Shown here one piece after another: positions 39,157 to 48,827 of a DNA stretch of 64,000 nt (position 1 is the first letter of the stretch; the number at the start of each line of letters is the position of its first letter). Origin of the DNA: Salmonella enterica subsp. diarizonae (GTDB lineage Bacteria; Pseudomonadota; Gammaproteobacteria; Enterobacterales; Enterobacteriaceae); the NCBI RefSeq assembly GCF_008692785.1, contig NZ_VXJV01000004.1, forward strand, positions 186,001-250,000, in the 5' to 3' direction. The notes below the pieces were generated by a model. It saw only the letters and a program-made list of their open reading frames with translations, did not search any database and had not been told where the DNA came from. A program made the position numbers and the translations under genes.

Positions 39157-40095
39157 TTATACCTGCCCGGCTAGCCCAAAAAACTTGCGGGCCGTTAACT
39201 CATCGCGTGCGATTTGCGCTTTTAGCTCATCAAGCGACGCAAATCGCTGCTCATTACGTATCTTTTTACGCAGTATTACATCTATATGGCGACCATAGAG
39301 GTCCATTACAACGTCCAGCAGATGCACTTCCAGTTGTTGACGCACGCCAGCCACCGTTGGACGAGTGCCAATGTTCGCCACGCCGGGTAACGGCTTATCG
39401 CCAAGCCCGGTGACTTCCACCGCATAGACCCCTTTTACCGGGGAGACCTGACGGCGCAGCGGTAAGTTCGCCGTCGGGAAGCCAATGGTACGTCCCAGCT
39501 CGTCACCATGAACGACACGCCCGGAAATAGTAAAGGGATGTCCCAGCAGGCTTTCGGCAAGCGCCAGGTTATCTTCCGCCAACGCCTGTCTCACTGCAGT
39601 GCTACTGATACGCACGCCACCTTCACAAAAGGTTTGGGTGCTGGAAACCGCAAAACCATACTCCGCCCCCGCCTTCTGTAATAACAAGAAATCGCCCGCG
39701 CGGCTAGCACCAAAGCGGAAATCATCGCCGACGGCAAGAAATTGCACGCCAAGTCGCTCCACCAGAAGTTCGCTGATAAACGTTTGTGCCGTCAAAGCGG
39801 CAAAGCGACGATCGAATTTCACGCACAGCACATAGTCCACGCCGCACTGCGCGAGGTAATGCAGTTTTTCACGCAGGCGCGTCAGGCGGGCGGGCGCTTT
39901 ATCCGTCGCGAACAGCTCCAGCGGTTGCGGTTCGAAAATCATGACCACCACCGGCAGACCGAGTCTGCGTCCTTCTTCCTGCAGACCCTGCAGTAGAGCG
40001 CGATGCCCCCGATGTACGCCGTCGAAATTACCAATGGTCAGCACACACCCATGCGGGGCCTGACTGAGATTATGTATGCCGCGTATCAGCTTCAT
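39157..40095 (-). CDS. ribF: Bifunctional riboflavin kinase / FAD synthetase RibF
   Basis: RibF phosphorylates riboflavin to FMN and then adenylates it to FAD. The 312-residue product has the N-terminal adenylyltransferase motif [19 protein letters not shown] and a C-terminal kinase domain with GFPTANLPL and the catalytic region ANIGTRPTV. It lies 44 bases upstream of the ileS start and is the first gene of the operon in this window. Confidence 0.97.
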   Translation of the reverse strand: MKLIRGIHNLSQAPHGCVLTIGNFDGVHRGHRALLQGLQEEGRRLGLPVVVMIFEPQPLELFATDKAPARLTRLREKLHYLAQCGVDYVLCVKFDRRFAALTAQTFISELLVERLGVQFLAVGDDFRFGASRAGDFLLLQKAGAEYGFAVSSTQTFCEGGVRISSTAVRQALAEDNLALAESLLGHPFTISGRVVHGDELGRTIGFPTANLPLRRQVSPVKGVYAVEVTGLGDKPLPGVANIGTRPTVAGVRQQLEVHLLDVVMDLYGRHIDVILRKKIRNEQRFASLDELKAQIARDELTARKFFGLAGQV

Positions 40096-40347
40096 GTCTG
40101 ACTCAAAACAGTGAAAATCGCAAGAGTATACCTTGTACAGCGGTCAAGGTTAACCGGCGATTGCCCTGATGAAACATAAAGAAGATGCTTTTCATCGCCA
40201 TGCGGCAAACTCCGCTCCAAAACCCGCCGCTTAATGTAATTTTTATCATGGAAAAGCTGTATTCACAGGCGCCAAGCTGGTAGAATCCTGCGCCATCACT
40301 ACGTAACGAGCGTCGCCACATTAACGGCGCTTATTTGCACAAATCCA
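40096..40347. other. Gap between ribF and the rpsT promoter
   Basis: About 250 bases between divergent ribF and rpsT. In E. coli it holds the ribF start region and a second (upstream) rpsT promoter; a weak TAGAAT box lies near 40281. No gene is seen. Confidence 0.5.
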
Positions 40348-40376
40348 TTGACAAAAGAAGGCTAAAAGGGCATATT
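40348..40376 (+). promoter_or_regulatory. rpsT promoter
   Basis: A -35 box TTGACA (40348-40353) and a -10 box CATATT (40371-40376) with an ideal 17-base spacer, about 50 bases before the rpsT start. It agrees with the downstream of two known rpsT promoters in E. coli. Confidence 0.75.
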
Positions 40377-40402
40377 CCTCGGCCTTTGAATTGTCCATAT
40401 AG

Positions 40403-40687
<285 letters not shown>

Positions 40688-40711
40688 TCGCCCGTTCGTT
40701 GACGCTTTGTG

Positions 40712-40738
40712 AAAAAACCCGCTTTCGCGGGTTTTTTT
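40712..40738. terminator. Bidirectional terminator between rpsT and nhaR
   Basis: Stem AAAAAACCCGC, loop TTTC, stem GCGGGTTTTTT. Both strands end in T runs, so it can stop rpsT on the plus strand and nhaR on the minus strand. Confidence 0.9.
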
Positions 40739-40741
40739 ATA

Positions 40742-40757
40742 CCTGCCGGATGGCAGC
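40742..40757. repeat. Single short REP core after rpsT
   Basis: CCTGCCGGATGGCAGC has the GCCGGATGGC core of a REP unit, but no partner unit is seen nearby. Confidence 0.45.
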
Positions 40758-40769
40758 GTAATAAATAAG

Positions 40770-41675
40770 CTATTTGCTTATCGGCGTAAACAACGCAGAG
40801 TAATCCGCATTACAAATACGCTGTACCGCCGGATGCTGAATCATTCTTTCGGCAAAAATCGCATGATATTCTTCCATGACATTCTCGACGCGCCCAATCT
40901 CTATTACCGACTCATCGGCATAAAAATCCAGCGAATAAAGGCTCGGCGCCACAAAAATCGCATTGTGTGTCGCACCAAACGCCTTCATTAAGGCCGCGTC
41001 ATCAAATTCGCCGAGAATCTCAACCTGCAACCCCTGCGAATTAAACCAGTTCAACAATTTACGCCCCAGCATCGAGCGACGTCCCGGCACCAGCAACCGT
41101 CGCTCTTCCAGGCAGGCAGGGAACGCTTTTTCGGGAAGCGGATTCGTGCACCAGAAACTGACGCTACATTCGCCGATTTTGACTGAGAATAGCCCCTCCT
41201 GCTGCGTGGAATCTATCGGGCAGTCGGAGATAATCATATCCAGCTTGTGCTGGCTAAGCTGTTCGAGCAACATTTCGTGCGTGGACTCGAAGCAACGTAG
41301 ATGTATGGGTTCGTCCACCACCACCGCCGCATCCAGAACGCTACTGACCAGACGTTTGGATAAAGCATCGGCGACGCCAACATCGAACAACAAGTTTGAT
41401 TCTTTACGGTAGTTGACGATATCCAGCATCTCCTGGCTTAGCGTAAACATTTTATCCGCATAGCGAAAAACCAGCTCGCCCAGTTCGCTGGGTTCAAGAC
41501 CGCGCCCCTTACGTTTGAATAGCTTACCCTGTAAACGCTCTTCCAGTGCTTTGATTTGGCCGGTGATGGTTTGCGGCGTCAGAAAAAGCGCCTCTGCGGC
41601 GCCCACGACAGAACCTTCTTTATAAACATGCCAGAAGTAATAAAGATGGTTGTAGTTAATATGAGACATGCTCAT
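40770..41675 (-). CDS. nhaR: LysR-type sodium-response activator NhaR
   Basis: NhaR activates nhaA when sodium rises at alkaline pH, and in E. coli also regulates pgaABCD and osmC. The 301-residue protein has the LysR helix-turn-helix ([20 protein letters not shown]) and an effector-binding domain. Length equals E. coli. It lies about 60 bases after nhaA on the same strand, as in the E. coli nhaAR operon. Confidence 0.97.
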   Translation of the reverse strand: MSMSHINYNHLYYFWHVYKEGSVVGAAEALFLTPQTITGQIKALEERLQGKLFKRKGRGLEPSELGELVFRYADKMFTLSQEMLDIVNYRKESNLLFDVGVADALSKRLVSSVLDAAVVVDEPIHLRCFESTHEMLLEQLSQHKLDMIISDCPIDSTQQEGLFSVKIGECSVSFWCTNPLPEKAFPACLEERRLLVPGRRSMLGRKLLNWFNSQGLQVEILGEFDDAALMKAFGATHNAIFVAPSLYSLDFYADESVIEIGRVENVMEEYHAIFAERMIQHPAVQRICNADYSALFTPISK

Positions 41676-41735
41676 TTCTCTCCCTGATCAATGTCGTAAG
41701 GGAGCGATACATCGCTCCCCTTTCCTTCGTACTGG

Positions 41736-42902
41736 TTATGCCGGCGCATTCAAACGCGCACGCAACCAGCTATATCCCACGACTGCGGAGAGCAATGAGC
41801 CAATCAAAATGCCCAATTTCGCCCAGTTAATAAGTTCCGGATCGACGTTGCCAAATGCCAGGCTGGCGATAAAGATGGACATCGTAAAGCCAATCCCGCA
41901 CAAAATGCCAACCGCCATGATTTGCTGATAAGTGGTCCCCTGCGGCAGATGCGCCAGCTTGAAACGCAGCGCCAGCCAGCAAAACAGGCTAATCCCCAGC
42001 GGCTTCCCAATCAGCAGACCGGCGATAATTCCCAGCGGCAGCATTGAGGTCAGGCCATCAATCGTGACGCCCTGAAGAGAAACGCCGGCATTCGCAAAGG
42101 CGAACAGCGGCAGGATCAGGTACGCAACCCACGGGTGCAGGACATGCTCCAGCCGCTTCGCCGGCGAACGACCATGTTTTTCTTTCAGCGGAATAAAGAA
42201 GCCGACAATGACGCCTGCCAGCGTCGCGTGAACGCCGGACTTCAGTACCGCCGTCCACAGCACTGCCCCGACCAGAATATATACTCCTGTCCGTCTGACG
42301 CCACACAGGTTCAACAGCGCCAGCACGGCAATCGCGAACGCCGCCACGCCCAGCGAGACGATAGAAAGCTCGCTGGTATAAAACAGCGCAATAATAATGA
42401 TAGCGCCGAGATCATCGATAATCGCCAGCGCCATCAGGAAAATTTTCAGCGCCAGCGGAACCCGACTGCCTAACAGCGCCAGCACGCCCAGCGCAAAGGC
42501 GATATCCGTCGCGGCAGGGATAGCCCAACCCTCGCGAGTGACAGGATCGGAGTAGTTAAAAGCCAGGTAGAGCAATGCCGGTACAATCATCCCACCGATA
42601 GCGGCAATCACCGGGAAGGCGGCCTGGCGCAGACTGGCTAACGAGCCTTGCATCAGTTCGCGCTTAACTTCCAGACCAACCAACAGGAAAAACACGGCCA
42701 TCAACGCATCGTTGATCCACAACAGCATGTTTTTGTTGATCTCTAGCGCCCCAACCCGTAACTGAACCGGCGTCTCCAGAAAATGATGATACCATCCACT
42801 GGTTGCGCCCATATTGGCCATCAGCATAGCCAGCGCAGCGGCGATGATGAGAATGATGCCTCCAGAGGCATCGCTGCTAAAAAATCGGTGCAGATGTTTC
42901 AC
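41736..42902 (-). CDS. nhaA: Sodium/proton antiporter NhaA
   Basis: NhaA expels one Na+ (or Li+) for two H+ and is the main defence against salt at high pH. The 388-residue inner membrane protein has 12 helices; the ion-binding aspartates are in [20 protein letters not shown] (the D163/D164 pair), with another in [13 protein letters not shown] (D133). Full length. It lies at the border of the accessory sulfatase island. Confidence 0.98.
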   Translation of the reverse strand: MKHLHRFFSSDASGGIILIIAAALAMLMANMGATSGWYHHFLETPVQLRVGALEINKNMLLWINDALMAVFFLLVGLEVKRELMQGSLASLRQAAFPVIAAIGGMIVPALLYLAFNYSDPVTREGWAIPAATDIAFALGVLALLGSRVPLALKIFLMALAIIDDLGAIIIIALFYTSELSIVSLGVAAFAIAVLALLNLCGVRRTGVYILVGAVLWTAVLKSGVHATLAGVIVGFFIPLKEKHGRSPAKRLEHVLHPWVAYLILPLFAFANAGVSLQGVTIDGLTSMLPLGIIAGLLIGKPLGISLFCWLALRFKLAHLPQGTTYQQIMAVGILCGIGFTMSIFIASLAFGNVDPELINWAKLGILIGSLLSAVVGYSWLRARLNAPA

Positions 42903-43064
42903 TTTTTATTCTCTCTATCAGGTGAATTCTTCGAATCCACTATGTTACCCCGCCTGACTCATCGTTAAAATTAGATTATATATGATGAATAGCTCGTTTT
43001 TTACGAAATAAGGTCCGATTTGCACCGAACCTTTTTAGTGTAGTCAGTCATTGACGATAGAAAG

Positions 43065-43298
43065 CTACGCGTACAGATCCATTTTATACACCCGGAAGCT
43101 GGTAATATCGTAGCGATAGCCTTCCCCGTTCGTTGCCGCGTTTTTGTAGTAACCTGACGTCATGGTCGCTTCAAAAAGCACGGTTTTCTCCGTAGGCGCA
43201 ATCTCCTGTAAAATTAGCAGCCCCATCGCCTCACTGCCCGCCTGCGGATCGATAATGGTCGGTTTAACCATGACCTGACAACTTTTCCCAGACATCAT
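43065..43298 (-). CDS. Small unknown protein next to a sulfatase
   Basis: A 77-residue soluble protein without a signal peptide (a second ATG immediately after the first gives 76). A GGAAGG ribosome site lies just before the start. It ends YDITSFRVYKMDLYA and contains GLLILQEIAPTEKTVLFEAT. It is 98 bases downstream of the sulfatase on the same strand and probably shares its transcript. A damaged paralogue lies at 45717-45932, so this is a real small family. I do not recognise it. Confidence 0.7.
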   Translation of the reverse strand: MMSGKSCQVMVKPTIIDPQAGSEAMGLLILQEIAPTEKTVLFEATMTSGYYKNAATNGEGYRYDITSFRVYKMDLYA

Positions 43299-43396
43299 TA
43301 CCTTCCCTGAAATAAAAGAACCTGATCCGGCACAGAGTGACCGGAGCAGGTGGGCATCGCCCTAAGTGGCATACTTAATTTTTTATAATTATTTCA

Positions 43397-44890
43397 TTAG
43401 CCCCAGGTGACAGGCGTCGGCTTATCGCCACGGGCTTTCATCAGCGAATCGTTATCAATATCCTGTTTATACTTCAGGAACTTACCGTAAAGCTGTTTCT
43501 CAATCTGCGGCTGTTTACCAATTTGATTGAGCGTCCCGAAACGATCGGTTTTCAGGTTATAGAGGTATTTGGGTTTATTCTGGCGATCGATGATCATCTT
43601 CCAGTCGCCATCGCGGATCGCCCACTCATCCGTCGGATCGTCCTGGAACGGCATATCGATACCGAAGATCAGCGGTTTCTGGCGTTTTAAAGTCTTGCCC
43701 TTCAGTAGCGGAACTAAAGACTGACCGTCGTAGGTACGATTGGTCGGGAGTGTAAAGTCCATCATGTTGGCCAGCGTCGGCAACCAGTCAAGACCATATA
43801 CCGGCGTGTCCGTTACCATTCCCTGTGGAATATGCTTACCGTATTTGATGATTGCCGGTACGCGAATGCCGCCTTCCCACAGGTTGTCTTTACGTCCGCG
43901 CAGACCGTCGGTTTCCCCGGCCAGGTTCAGCTCGTACACCTTACGCGCTTCACGCGTGACAGGACCGTTGTCGCTGGTGAAGATGACGATGGTGTTATCT
44001 TCCTCGCCCATCGCCTTGATTTTATCCAGCACTTTACCCACCTGCTCATCCATGTAGCTGATGTTCGCGTAGTATTCGCCGGTGCCGCGCCACGGTTTAT
44101 CCGCCCAGTCGCCGTAGAACAGATCCGGATGCTGTTTCTGGTAGTCGGACATGTACTGCGAGTACATATCAAGGTATTTTTTCGGCGACGCCAGCGGGCT
44201 GTGGACTTCGGTAAAGGCGACATATAAGAAGAACGGATTATCGTCTTTCTTATTATCCAGCCAGTTCACCACTTCAGAACTCACAAACTCGCCGCTCATC
44301 GTATCCGCGCGGCCAATATGCTGGCCGTTGCGTATCCACCCTGTAGGATGCACCACGCCATAACGCGGACGTTCTTTCGCGTTGTCCAGGGTGGAGTCGG
44401 TGACAAAGCCCGCCGGGTTATACAGCGAATAATCAAAGCCCATGTCTTTCGGCTGCGGCTGATCGGTGCGATCGCCGCCCGCGTTCAGGTGTAATTTCCC
44501 CATCATCGCCGTGTCGTAGCCCTGCTGTTTCAGCAGATTGGCGATGGTCAGCTCATTACGCCCCAGCGCAACATCTTTGCCTTCCGGTATCCAGGAACGG
44601 ATTCCGGTACGGAACGGCATACGGCCAGTTAACAGGCCCGCGCGGGAAGGAGAACACAGAGGCGCTGGCGCATAATAGTCGGTAAACTTCACCCCCTCCT
44701 GCGCCAATTTATCTATGTTAGGTGTTTTAACGATGCGGTGCCCGTAGGTGGCGAGATCGCCATACCCTAAATCATCCGCCAGAATAATGACTAAATTAGG
44801 GCGCTTTGCGGTTGCCGCTTGCGCGGTGGATAATACGCTTCCAGCGCATAGCGCCAACCCTATCATACTGGCAACGACTGTTCTTTTCAT
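43397..44890 (-). CDS. Periplasmic arylsulfatase (type I, Cys-type)
   Basis: A 497-residue sulfatase with a Sec signal peptide (MKRTVVASMIGLALCAGSVL, cleaved near TAQA-AT). The metal motif LVIILADDLGYGD is followed by the formylglycine signature PLCSPSRAGLLTGRMP; Cys79 is the residue converted. A second metal motif is IVIFTSDNGPVTRE. It belongs to the arylsulfatase branch and would release sulfate from aryl or glycan esters in the periplasm. An AAAGGAG ribosome site precedes the ATG. Salmonella carries several such genes next to nhaA; only one intact copy remains here. Confidence 0.92.
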   Translation of the reverse strand: MKRTVVASMIGLALCAGSVLSTAQAATAKRPNLVIILADDLGYGDLATYGHRIVKTPNIDKLAQEGVKFTDYYAPAPLCSPSRAGLLTGRMPFRTGIRSWIPEGKDVALGRNELTIANLLKQQGYDTAMMGKLHLNAGGDRTDQPQPKDMGFDYSLYNPAGFVTDSTLDNAKERPRYGVVHPTGWIRNGQHIGRADTMSGEFVSSEVVNWLDNKKDDNPFFLYVAFTEVHSPLASPKKYLDMYSQYMSDYQKQHPDLFYGDWADKPWRGTGEYYANISYMDEQVGKVLDKIKAMGEEDNTIVIFTSDNGPVTREARKVYELNLAGETDGLRGRKDNLWEGGIRVPAIIKYGKHIPQGMVTDTPVYGLDWLPTLANMMDFTLPTNRTYDGQSLVPLLKGKTLKRQKPLIFGIDMPFQDDPTDEWAIRDGDWKMIIDRQNKPKYLYNLKTDRFGTLNQIGKQPQIEKQLYGKFLKYKQDIDNDSLMKARGDKPTPVTWG

Positions 44891-45483
44891 TTCAACTCCT
44901 TTGAGTTATCGCACGGTCTGATTACGATATATTTGCCGATAGACCCGGCTGCGGAATACAGCCTAAATGAATTGCACTATTACATTCGATTTGTCTTATA
45001 TTTCTTTAATCAACATCGTTTTATCGCAGGAAATTATTCATATGCATTATAATATTAATGCCATAAATATATTTCGTGCTAAAGAAAACACGCCTGAAGC
45101 AGGCTATAAAAAAATGGATCGCGAACGAGTGATGCAGATCTCAAATATAGCTCATGTGTCAGAACCGCTGTTGTGATGTCAATATATGTTGCTGTTTCAA
45201 CGATAACATCCTCATTCACTGGCAGTAAGTTGTCTTTGCGAGAAATTATTCCCATTCGAGGTTTCATTAATTTCTCGTTATCGGGTGTGAATTTTACAAC
45301 AGAAACATAAATCACAAATAAAATAGCTACCACATAACAAACAACATTATCTAACACCAATAATTAATGAATATATATTGCTGATATTTTTCAGACATCT
45401 ATCACCTACGTATAAAAAGACACTCCTTAGAATTCGCTTTTTTACACAACATTTCACTGTGTTTTTACCTCATGGAGTTGAGC
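44891..45483. other. AT-rich region upstream of the sulfatase
   Basis: About 590 bases that must hold the sulfatase promoter. The only sizeable frame runs 45079-45360 on the minus strand: 93 codons from a TTG with no ribosome site, starting with one hydrophobic stretch (VVCYVVAILFVIYVSVV). It may be a leftover of a small membrane protein, and I do not call it a gene with confidence. Confidence 0.4.
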
Positions 45484-45724
45484 ATGAAAAATAAGAAATA
45501 TATTAATAGTCTACTCGCCGCATGTGTTCTTTTCTCTTGCTTTAATGGCCAGGCAACAGAGCTTAAACGCGTATACGGCAAAATTAGCCTGGGGTACGGC
45601 GACTGACTTTAACAGTTATGTCCTCGGCTGGGCCGCAGCAGATAACTTCAATATGTTTAATGAAAAGTTTATCATTGTGAACTGGAACGACGTTGAAATG
45701 GTTCGCAACTTTCTTCGTTCTTGA
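45484..45724 (+). pseudogene. Frameshifted gene for a small exported protein
   Basis: An ATG at 45484 (after a GGAGTTGAGC ribosome site) starts a good Sec signal, MKNKKYINSLLAACVLFSCF then NGQA-TE, but the frame stops at 45603-45605 after only 16 mature residues. The next frame continues at the same place with TDFNSYVLGWAAADNFNMFN and ends at 45724. The join is therefore a frameshift near 45595-45603, and the 3' end is probably also lost. The parent protein is not recognised. Confidence 0.6.
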
Positions 45725-45932
45725 AATAGCCCGACGTCACCGTCGCTTCAAACAATGCCTCTTTCGTCTCTTTATTGATTTCTTGTAATACCAGTCAGCC
45801 TAATGCCTGTTGTCCTTCATCCGGATCGACAAGATCGCTGGAGCCCGGTTGCGCGGTAATGGTATCGATTTTCTGGTTAATCGACTCATGCGATGCGGGC
45901 AGGTTAACCATTGATGGGTTTTTCTTATCCAT
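45717..45932 (-). pseudogene. Broken paralogue of the small sulfatase-linked protein
   Basis: From an ATG at 45932 (with AGGAGAAATGT before it) the minus strand reads MDKKNPSMVNLPASHES, then VDPDEGQQALG, an in-frame TGA, then LVLQEINKETKEALFEATVT and SGYFKN. This lines up with the intact 43065-43298 product (IIDPQAGSEAMG, LLILQEIAPTEKTVLFEATM, SGYYKN). It has one stop codon, and similarity ends abruptly at 45717, where the plus-strand remnant overlaps, so the 3' third is missing. Confidence 0.75.
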
Positions 45933-46444
45933 ACATTTCTCCTGATTATTTCAGATACAGACAACGTACTGCCACAACATCCCAGCAAGTTGCTTGCCAA
46001 ATAACCCAACCTCAGCAAGAGAAACCGTTTAATAATTTAAAATAAAACGTCCATAAAATAAAACCCAGACTAAAACTATTAGGATTTATTTCCCTGGCAC
46101 TAATATAAAAGCATAACAGTTATGTAAAATTAATGCATTATAACTAATAGCCTATACCTTTTTCACGATTGACATAAGCCTTACGGCATAATTCAAATTA
46201 TTTTACATCAACAATAAATCAATCAAAATACACCAACCTACCGATAAAAATTAACACTACTATCACTTTATTTTTAGAATAGCTAAACATGAAATTTTAG
46301 CCTTTCTAAAAAACCATCATCTTTGTGACCTGATACAATTTTTTTTCGCAAAAAGACGTCAGTGCAGCCTCACCAGTTGATCCATTAAAATTAATATGCA
46401 TACTATTATCGCACCCCAAATTAAACTCAAAAAAAAATAATATC
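45933..46444. other. AT-rich gap before the first winged-helix regulator
   Basis: About 510 bases, very rich in A and T, with no convincing frame on either strand. It contains the promoter of the regulator at 46445 and the promoter remnant of the broken gene on the left. Confidence 0.5.
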
Positions 46445-46882
46445 ATGACTATTTATTTAATTAACGACACGCATACATACAATGATATAACAAATGAGCT
46501 AAAAAACATAAAAACGGGAAAGATGATAAAAATTGCCGCGATGCGTGTAAAGTGTCTGGAGTATATGCTAAACCACGCTCAACAAGAGATTATTTATAAA
46601 CGCCAACTCACCAACGCACTTTGGGGAGAAAGAGGTCAATTTATCAGCGACGCCAACCTGACTCAAATTTTATATCTATTACGTCGCGACCTTAAAGGTT
46701 TTGGCCTGAGCCAATTTTTTTCTACCGTACCACGAACCGGGATTAAAGTAGATGCTGAAATCATTATCAGTAATGAAAAACCCAAAAAAACCTCTTCTTT
46801 AAGAAGAGCACAGTATAAGTATATGGTATTATTTTTCGCCTCACTAAGCATGATTACAATGATTATTTTCTTAATGCAATAA
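46445..46882 (+). CDS. Short membrane-anchored winged-helix regulator (ToxR/CadC-type), copy 1
   Basis: A 145-residue protein with an OmpR/ToxR-type winged helix (about residues 20-105: MRVKCLEYMLNHAQQEIIYK, then LTNALWGERGQFISDANLTQ and LYLLRRDLKGFG) and one C-terminal membrane helix (MVLFFASLSMITMIIFLMQ). Almost nothing lies beyond the helix, so it has no periplasmic sensor domain. Two paralogues lie at 48266 and 63809. It ends 13 bases from the convergent LysR gene. The ribosome site is weak. Confidence 0.85.
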   Translation: MTIYLINDTHTYNDITNELKNIKTGKMIKIAAMRVKCLEYMLNHAQQEIIYKRQLTNALWGERGQFISDANLTQILYLLRRDLKGFGLSQFFSTVPRTGIKVDAEIIISNEKPKKTSSLRRAQYKYMVLFFASLSMITMIIFLMQ

Positions 46883-46895
46883 TTTAATTCCAAAT

Positions 46896-47894
46896 CTATA
46901 AATGGCATAAGGATATGCTATCTTTAACCAAAATATCAGGTTCCTTTTCTGGCTTAATCAGAGAGATGGACTGAAAGGTTGATATCAGATTCTTAGCATT
47001 TTTATAACTCATACTGTTTGTGGCCAGATAGGCATAAACAGGCAATGCGCGAAAAGTCATTTCATCAGGCATGCGCATTATTTTTATATTATAACGTCTC
47101 ACATCTCTAAAATAAGCGGCAATCTTTCTTGGCAAAATCGCAACCATATCACCTTTTTCAACGACACCCATAATTCCAAATAATGAATCACTATGATAAC
47201 CTATTTTCCTGCGCCCCGTATAAGGCGTACTGACCTTGAACAAGTCAATCGTGTCAGCGGTGAAAGAAGAGAACATATCTGAATGGTAGACAGCATGTCT
47301 GGCGGCATAAAAATTATATAAAGAGATTTGTTCAAGTCCAACCAGTGGGCTCTTTTCACCACAAACGCAAACAAAATCAGATAAGTTATCAATAAGATAA
47401 CTTTCGATCATCGCATTCTTAATTTCCAGAATTCCCATAACCACATCCGCATATCCATGCGTCAGCATAGATGCAGGCGTGTACTCCCCTGTTTTTTTAA
47501 TCGCATAATGTTTAATAACATGTCGATTAAGCAGCATGGTATCCAGCAATGCCGGAAAATAATAGTTTTCGGTTATATCACTGCCCAGAACGGTAAGTTC
47601 ATTACTCTCCTGAATGTAGGTTTTATCGTAAAACGTATTCTCTATAGATTCAATTGCCTGGCGGAATACCTGATGGAGTGATTTACCTTTGCTGGAAGGG
47701 ACTAAGCCTTGCCTGGTTCGGATAAATAACTCTTCGCCATAAAGACTTTGTAAGCGAAGAAGAGCCTGAGAGATAGCCGCAGGTGTGACGTCCAGCTTCC
47801 TTGCAGCCCTGGTTGCATTTCCCTCAGTAATAACCATATCGAATACTTTGATCAGATTGTAGTCAATTTTTTTAGCATTTTTTATTGGCCGCAT
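46896..47894 (-). CDS. LysR-type transcriptional regulator
   Basis: A 332-residue LysR regulator starting at 47894 (MRPIKNAKKIDYNLIKVFDM), where AGGA lies nine bases upstream; a seven-residue longer start is less supported. The helix-turn-helix is GNATRAARKLDVTPAAISQA. The effector domain follows (about 95-310). The target is unknown; the divergent winged-helix gene and the nearby bcf and sulfatase genes are candidates. Codon use is AT-rich like its neighbours, fitting imported DNA. Confidence 0.88.
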   Translation of the reverse strand: MRPIKNAKKIDYNLIKVFDMVITEGNATRAARKLDVTPAAISQALLRLQSLYGEELFIRTRQGLVPSSKGKSLHQVFRQAIESIENTFYDKTYIQESNELTVLGSDITENYYFPALLDTMLLNRHVIKHYAIKKTGEYTPASMLTHGYADVVMGILEIKNAMIESYLIDNLSDFVCVCGEKSPLVGLEQISLYNFYAARHAVYHSDMFSSFTADTIDLFKVSTPYTGRRKIGYHSDSLFGIMGVVEKGDMVAILPRKIAAYFRDVRRYNIKIMRMPDEMTFRALPVYAYLATNSMSYKNAKNLISTFQSISLIKPEKEPDILVKDSISLCHL

Positions 47895-48265
47895 ATAGCT
47901 TATCCTGGCTGGCATACTCTGGCACTATCACTTTAGGCGCAGATTAACCTCGCGCCACATTTATTTCAATAAAATAAATCGCTTATCTTATCTGTTTGCT
48001 AATAAATTATAATTTTATTTACATAGTTTCATGCCTGAGTGAAGCAAAAACATATAAAACCATATTATAAAAACATCAAAAACATCTAACACACTTTATA
48101 AAAAAACAAAAAAGCATGATGTTATCTTATTTAATCACAAATGATTCTCTTATTCCTTTGAGATTCTCTACGCTTATCCGTGCTGATGTACGGAGTACTT
48201 TACTGCCAGTGAACACACCGACAGTGTGAAATTTTACCTTATGAATATCAAAATGGAGTGAATTC
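47895..48265. other. Divergent gap between the LysR gene and winged-helix copy 2
   Basis: About 370 AT-rich bases that must contain both divergent promoters. No open frame or clear palindrome was found. Confidence 0.5.
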
Positions 48266-48715
48266 ATGAGACAATACACTATCAATGACGAATTCATTTA
48301 TAATGAAACGTTAAGAGAAATAATATCATTGCGTGATAAAAAGGTACTAAAAGTCACGCTCATGCGGGCCCGCTGTTTAAGCTATCTTTTTGAAAATGCC
48401 TACAGGAAACTGATCACGCGGGAAATGATTTCACAGGCGGTTTGGGGAGAGAGAAGCCAGTTTGTTAGCGATGCCAATCTGACGCAACTTCTTTATCTAC
48501 TGCGACGAGATCTACAGCAAATCGGGCTTTTCGAGCTGTTCGTCACCCTCCCCAGACAGGGGATAAAAATTGATGAAAGATTTATCATAAACTCTGCTGA
48601 CATGCCGCCACAATCCATTGAATATCATACTCATCGATATAGTAAAATTATATCCATGGGTATACCTGCTCTTTTTCTATTGATCGTACTATATTTTTTG
48701 GCGCCGTTTATTTAA
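48266..48715 (+). CDS. Short membrane-anchored winged-helix regulator (ToxR/CadC-type), copy 2
   Basis: A 149-residue paralogue of the protein at 46445. The core is MRARCLSYLFENAYRKLITR, AVWGERSQFVSDANLTQLLY and LRRDLQQIGLFELFVTLPRQ, with GIKIDERFII closing the wing. A C-terminal membrane helix (MGIPALFLLIVLYFLAPFI) ends the protein. A TGGAG ribosome site lies before the ATG. It is convergent with the small fimbrial-like gene that ends the bcf string, across a nested inverted repeat. Confidence 0.87.
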   Translation: MRQYTINDEFIYNETLREIISLRDKKVLKVTLMRARCLSYLFENAYRKLITREMISQAVWGERSQFVSDANLTQLLYLLRRDLQQIGLFELFVTLPRQGIKIDERFIINSADMPPQSIEYHTHRYSKIISMGIPALFLLIVLYFLAPFI

Positions 48716-48725
48716 ATAGCAAGGC

Positions 48726-48808
48726 AACAGACCATGTCCCGATAAGTAGGGAATTATTTTACGTAATATCTTCCCATTATACTGACGGGACACCGCCTGC
48801 TGTCTGTT
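48726..48808. other. Nested inverted repeat between convergent genes
   Basis: Three sets of arms nest: AACAGAC (48726) with GTCTGTT (48802), TGTCCCG (48735) with CGGGACA (48786), and GGGAA (48749) with TTCCC (48771). Such a structure could end both converging transcripts, although no T run follows on the plus strand. Confidence 0.5.
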
Positions 48809-48827
48809 AATAAAAAATAACGACTAC

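Noticed and set aside
45079-45360. 93-codon minus-strand frame with one hydrophobic segment
   Set aside because: It starts at TTG without a ribosome site and has no relative in the window; kept only as a note in the intergenic entry.
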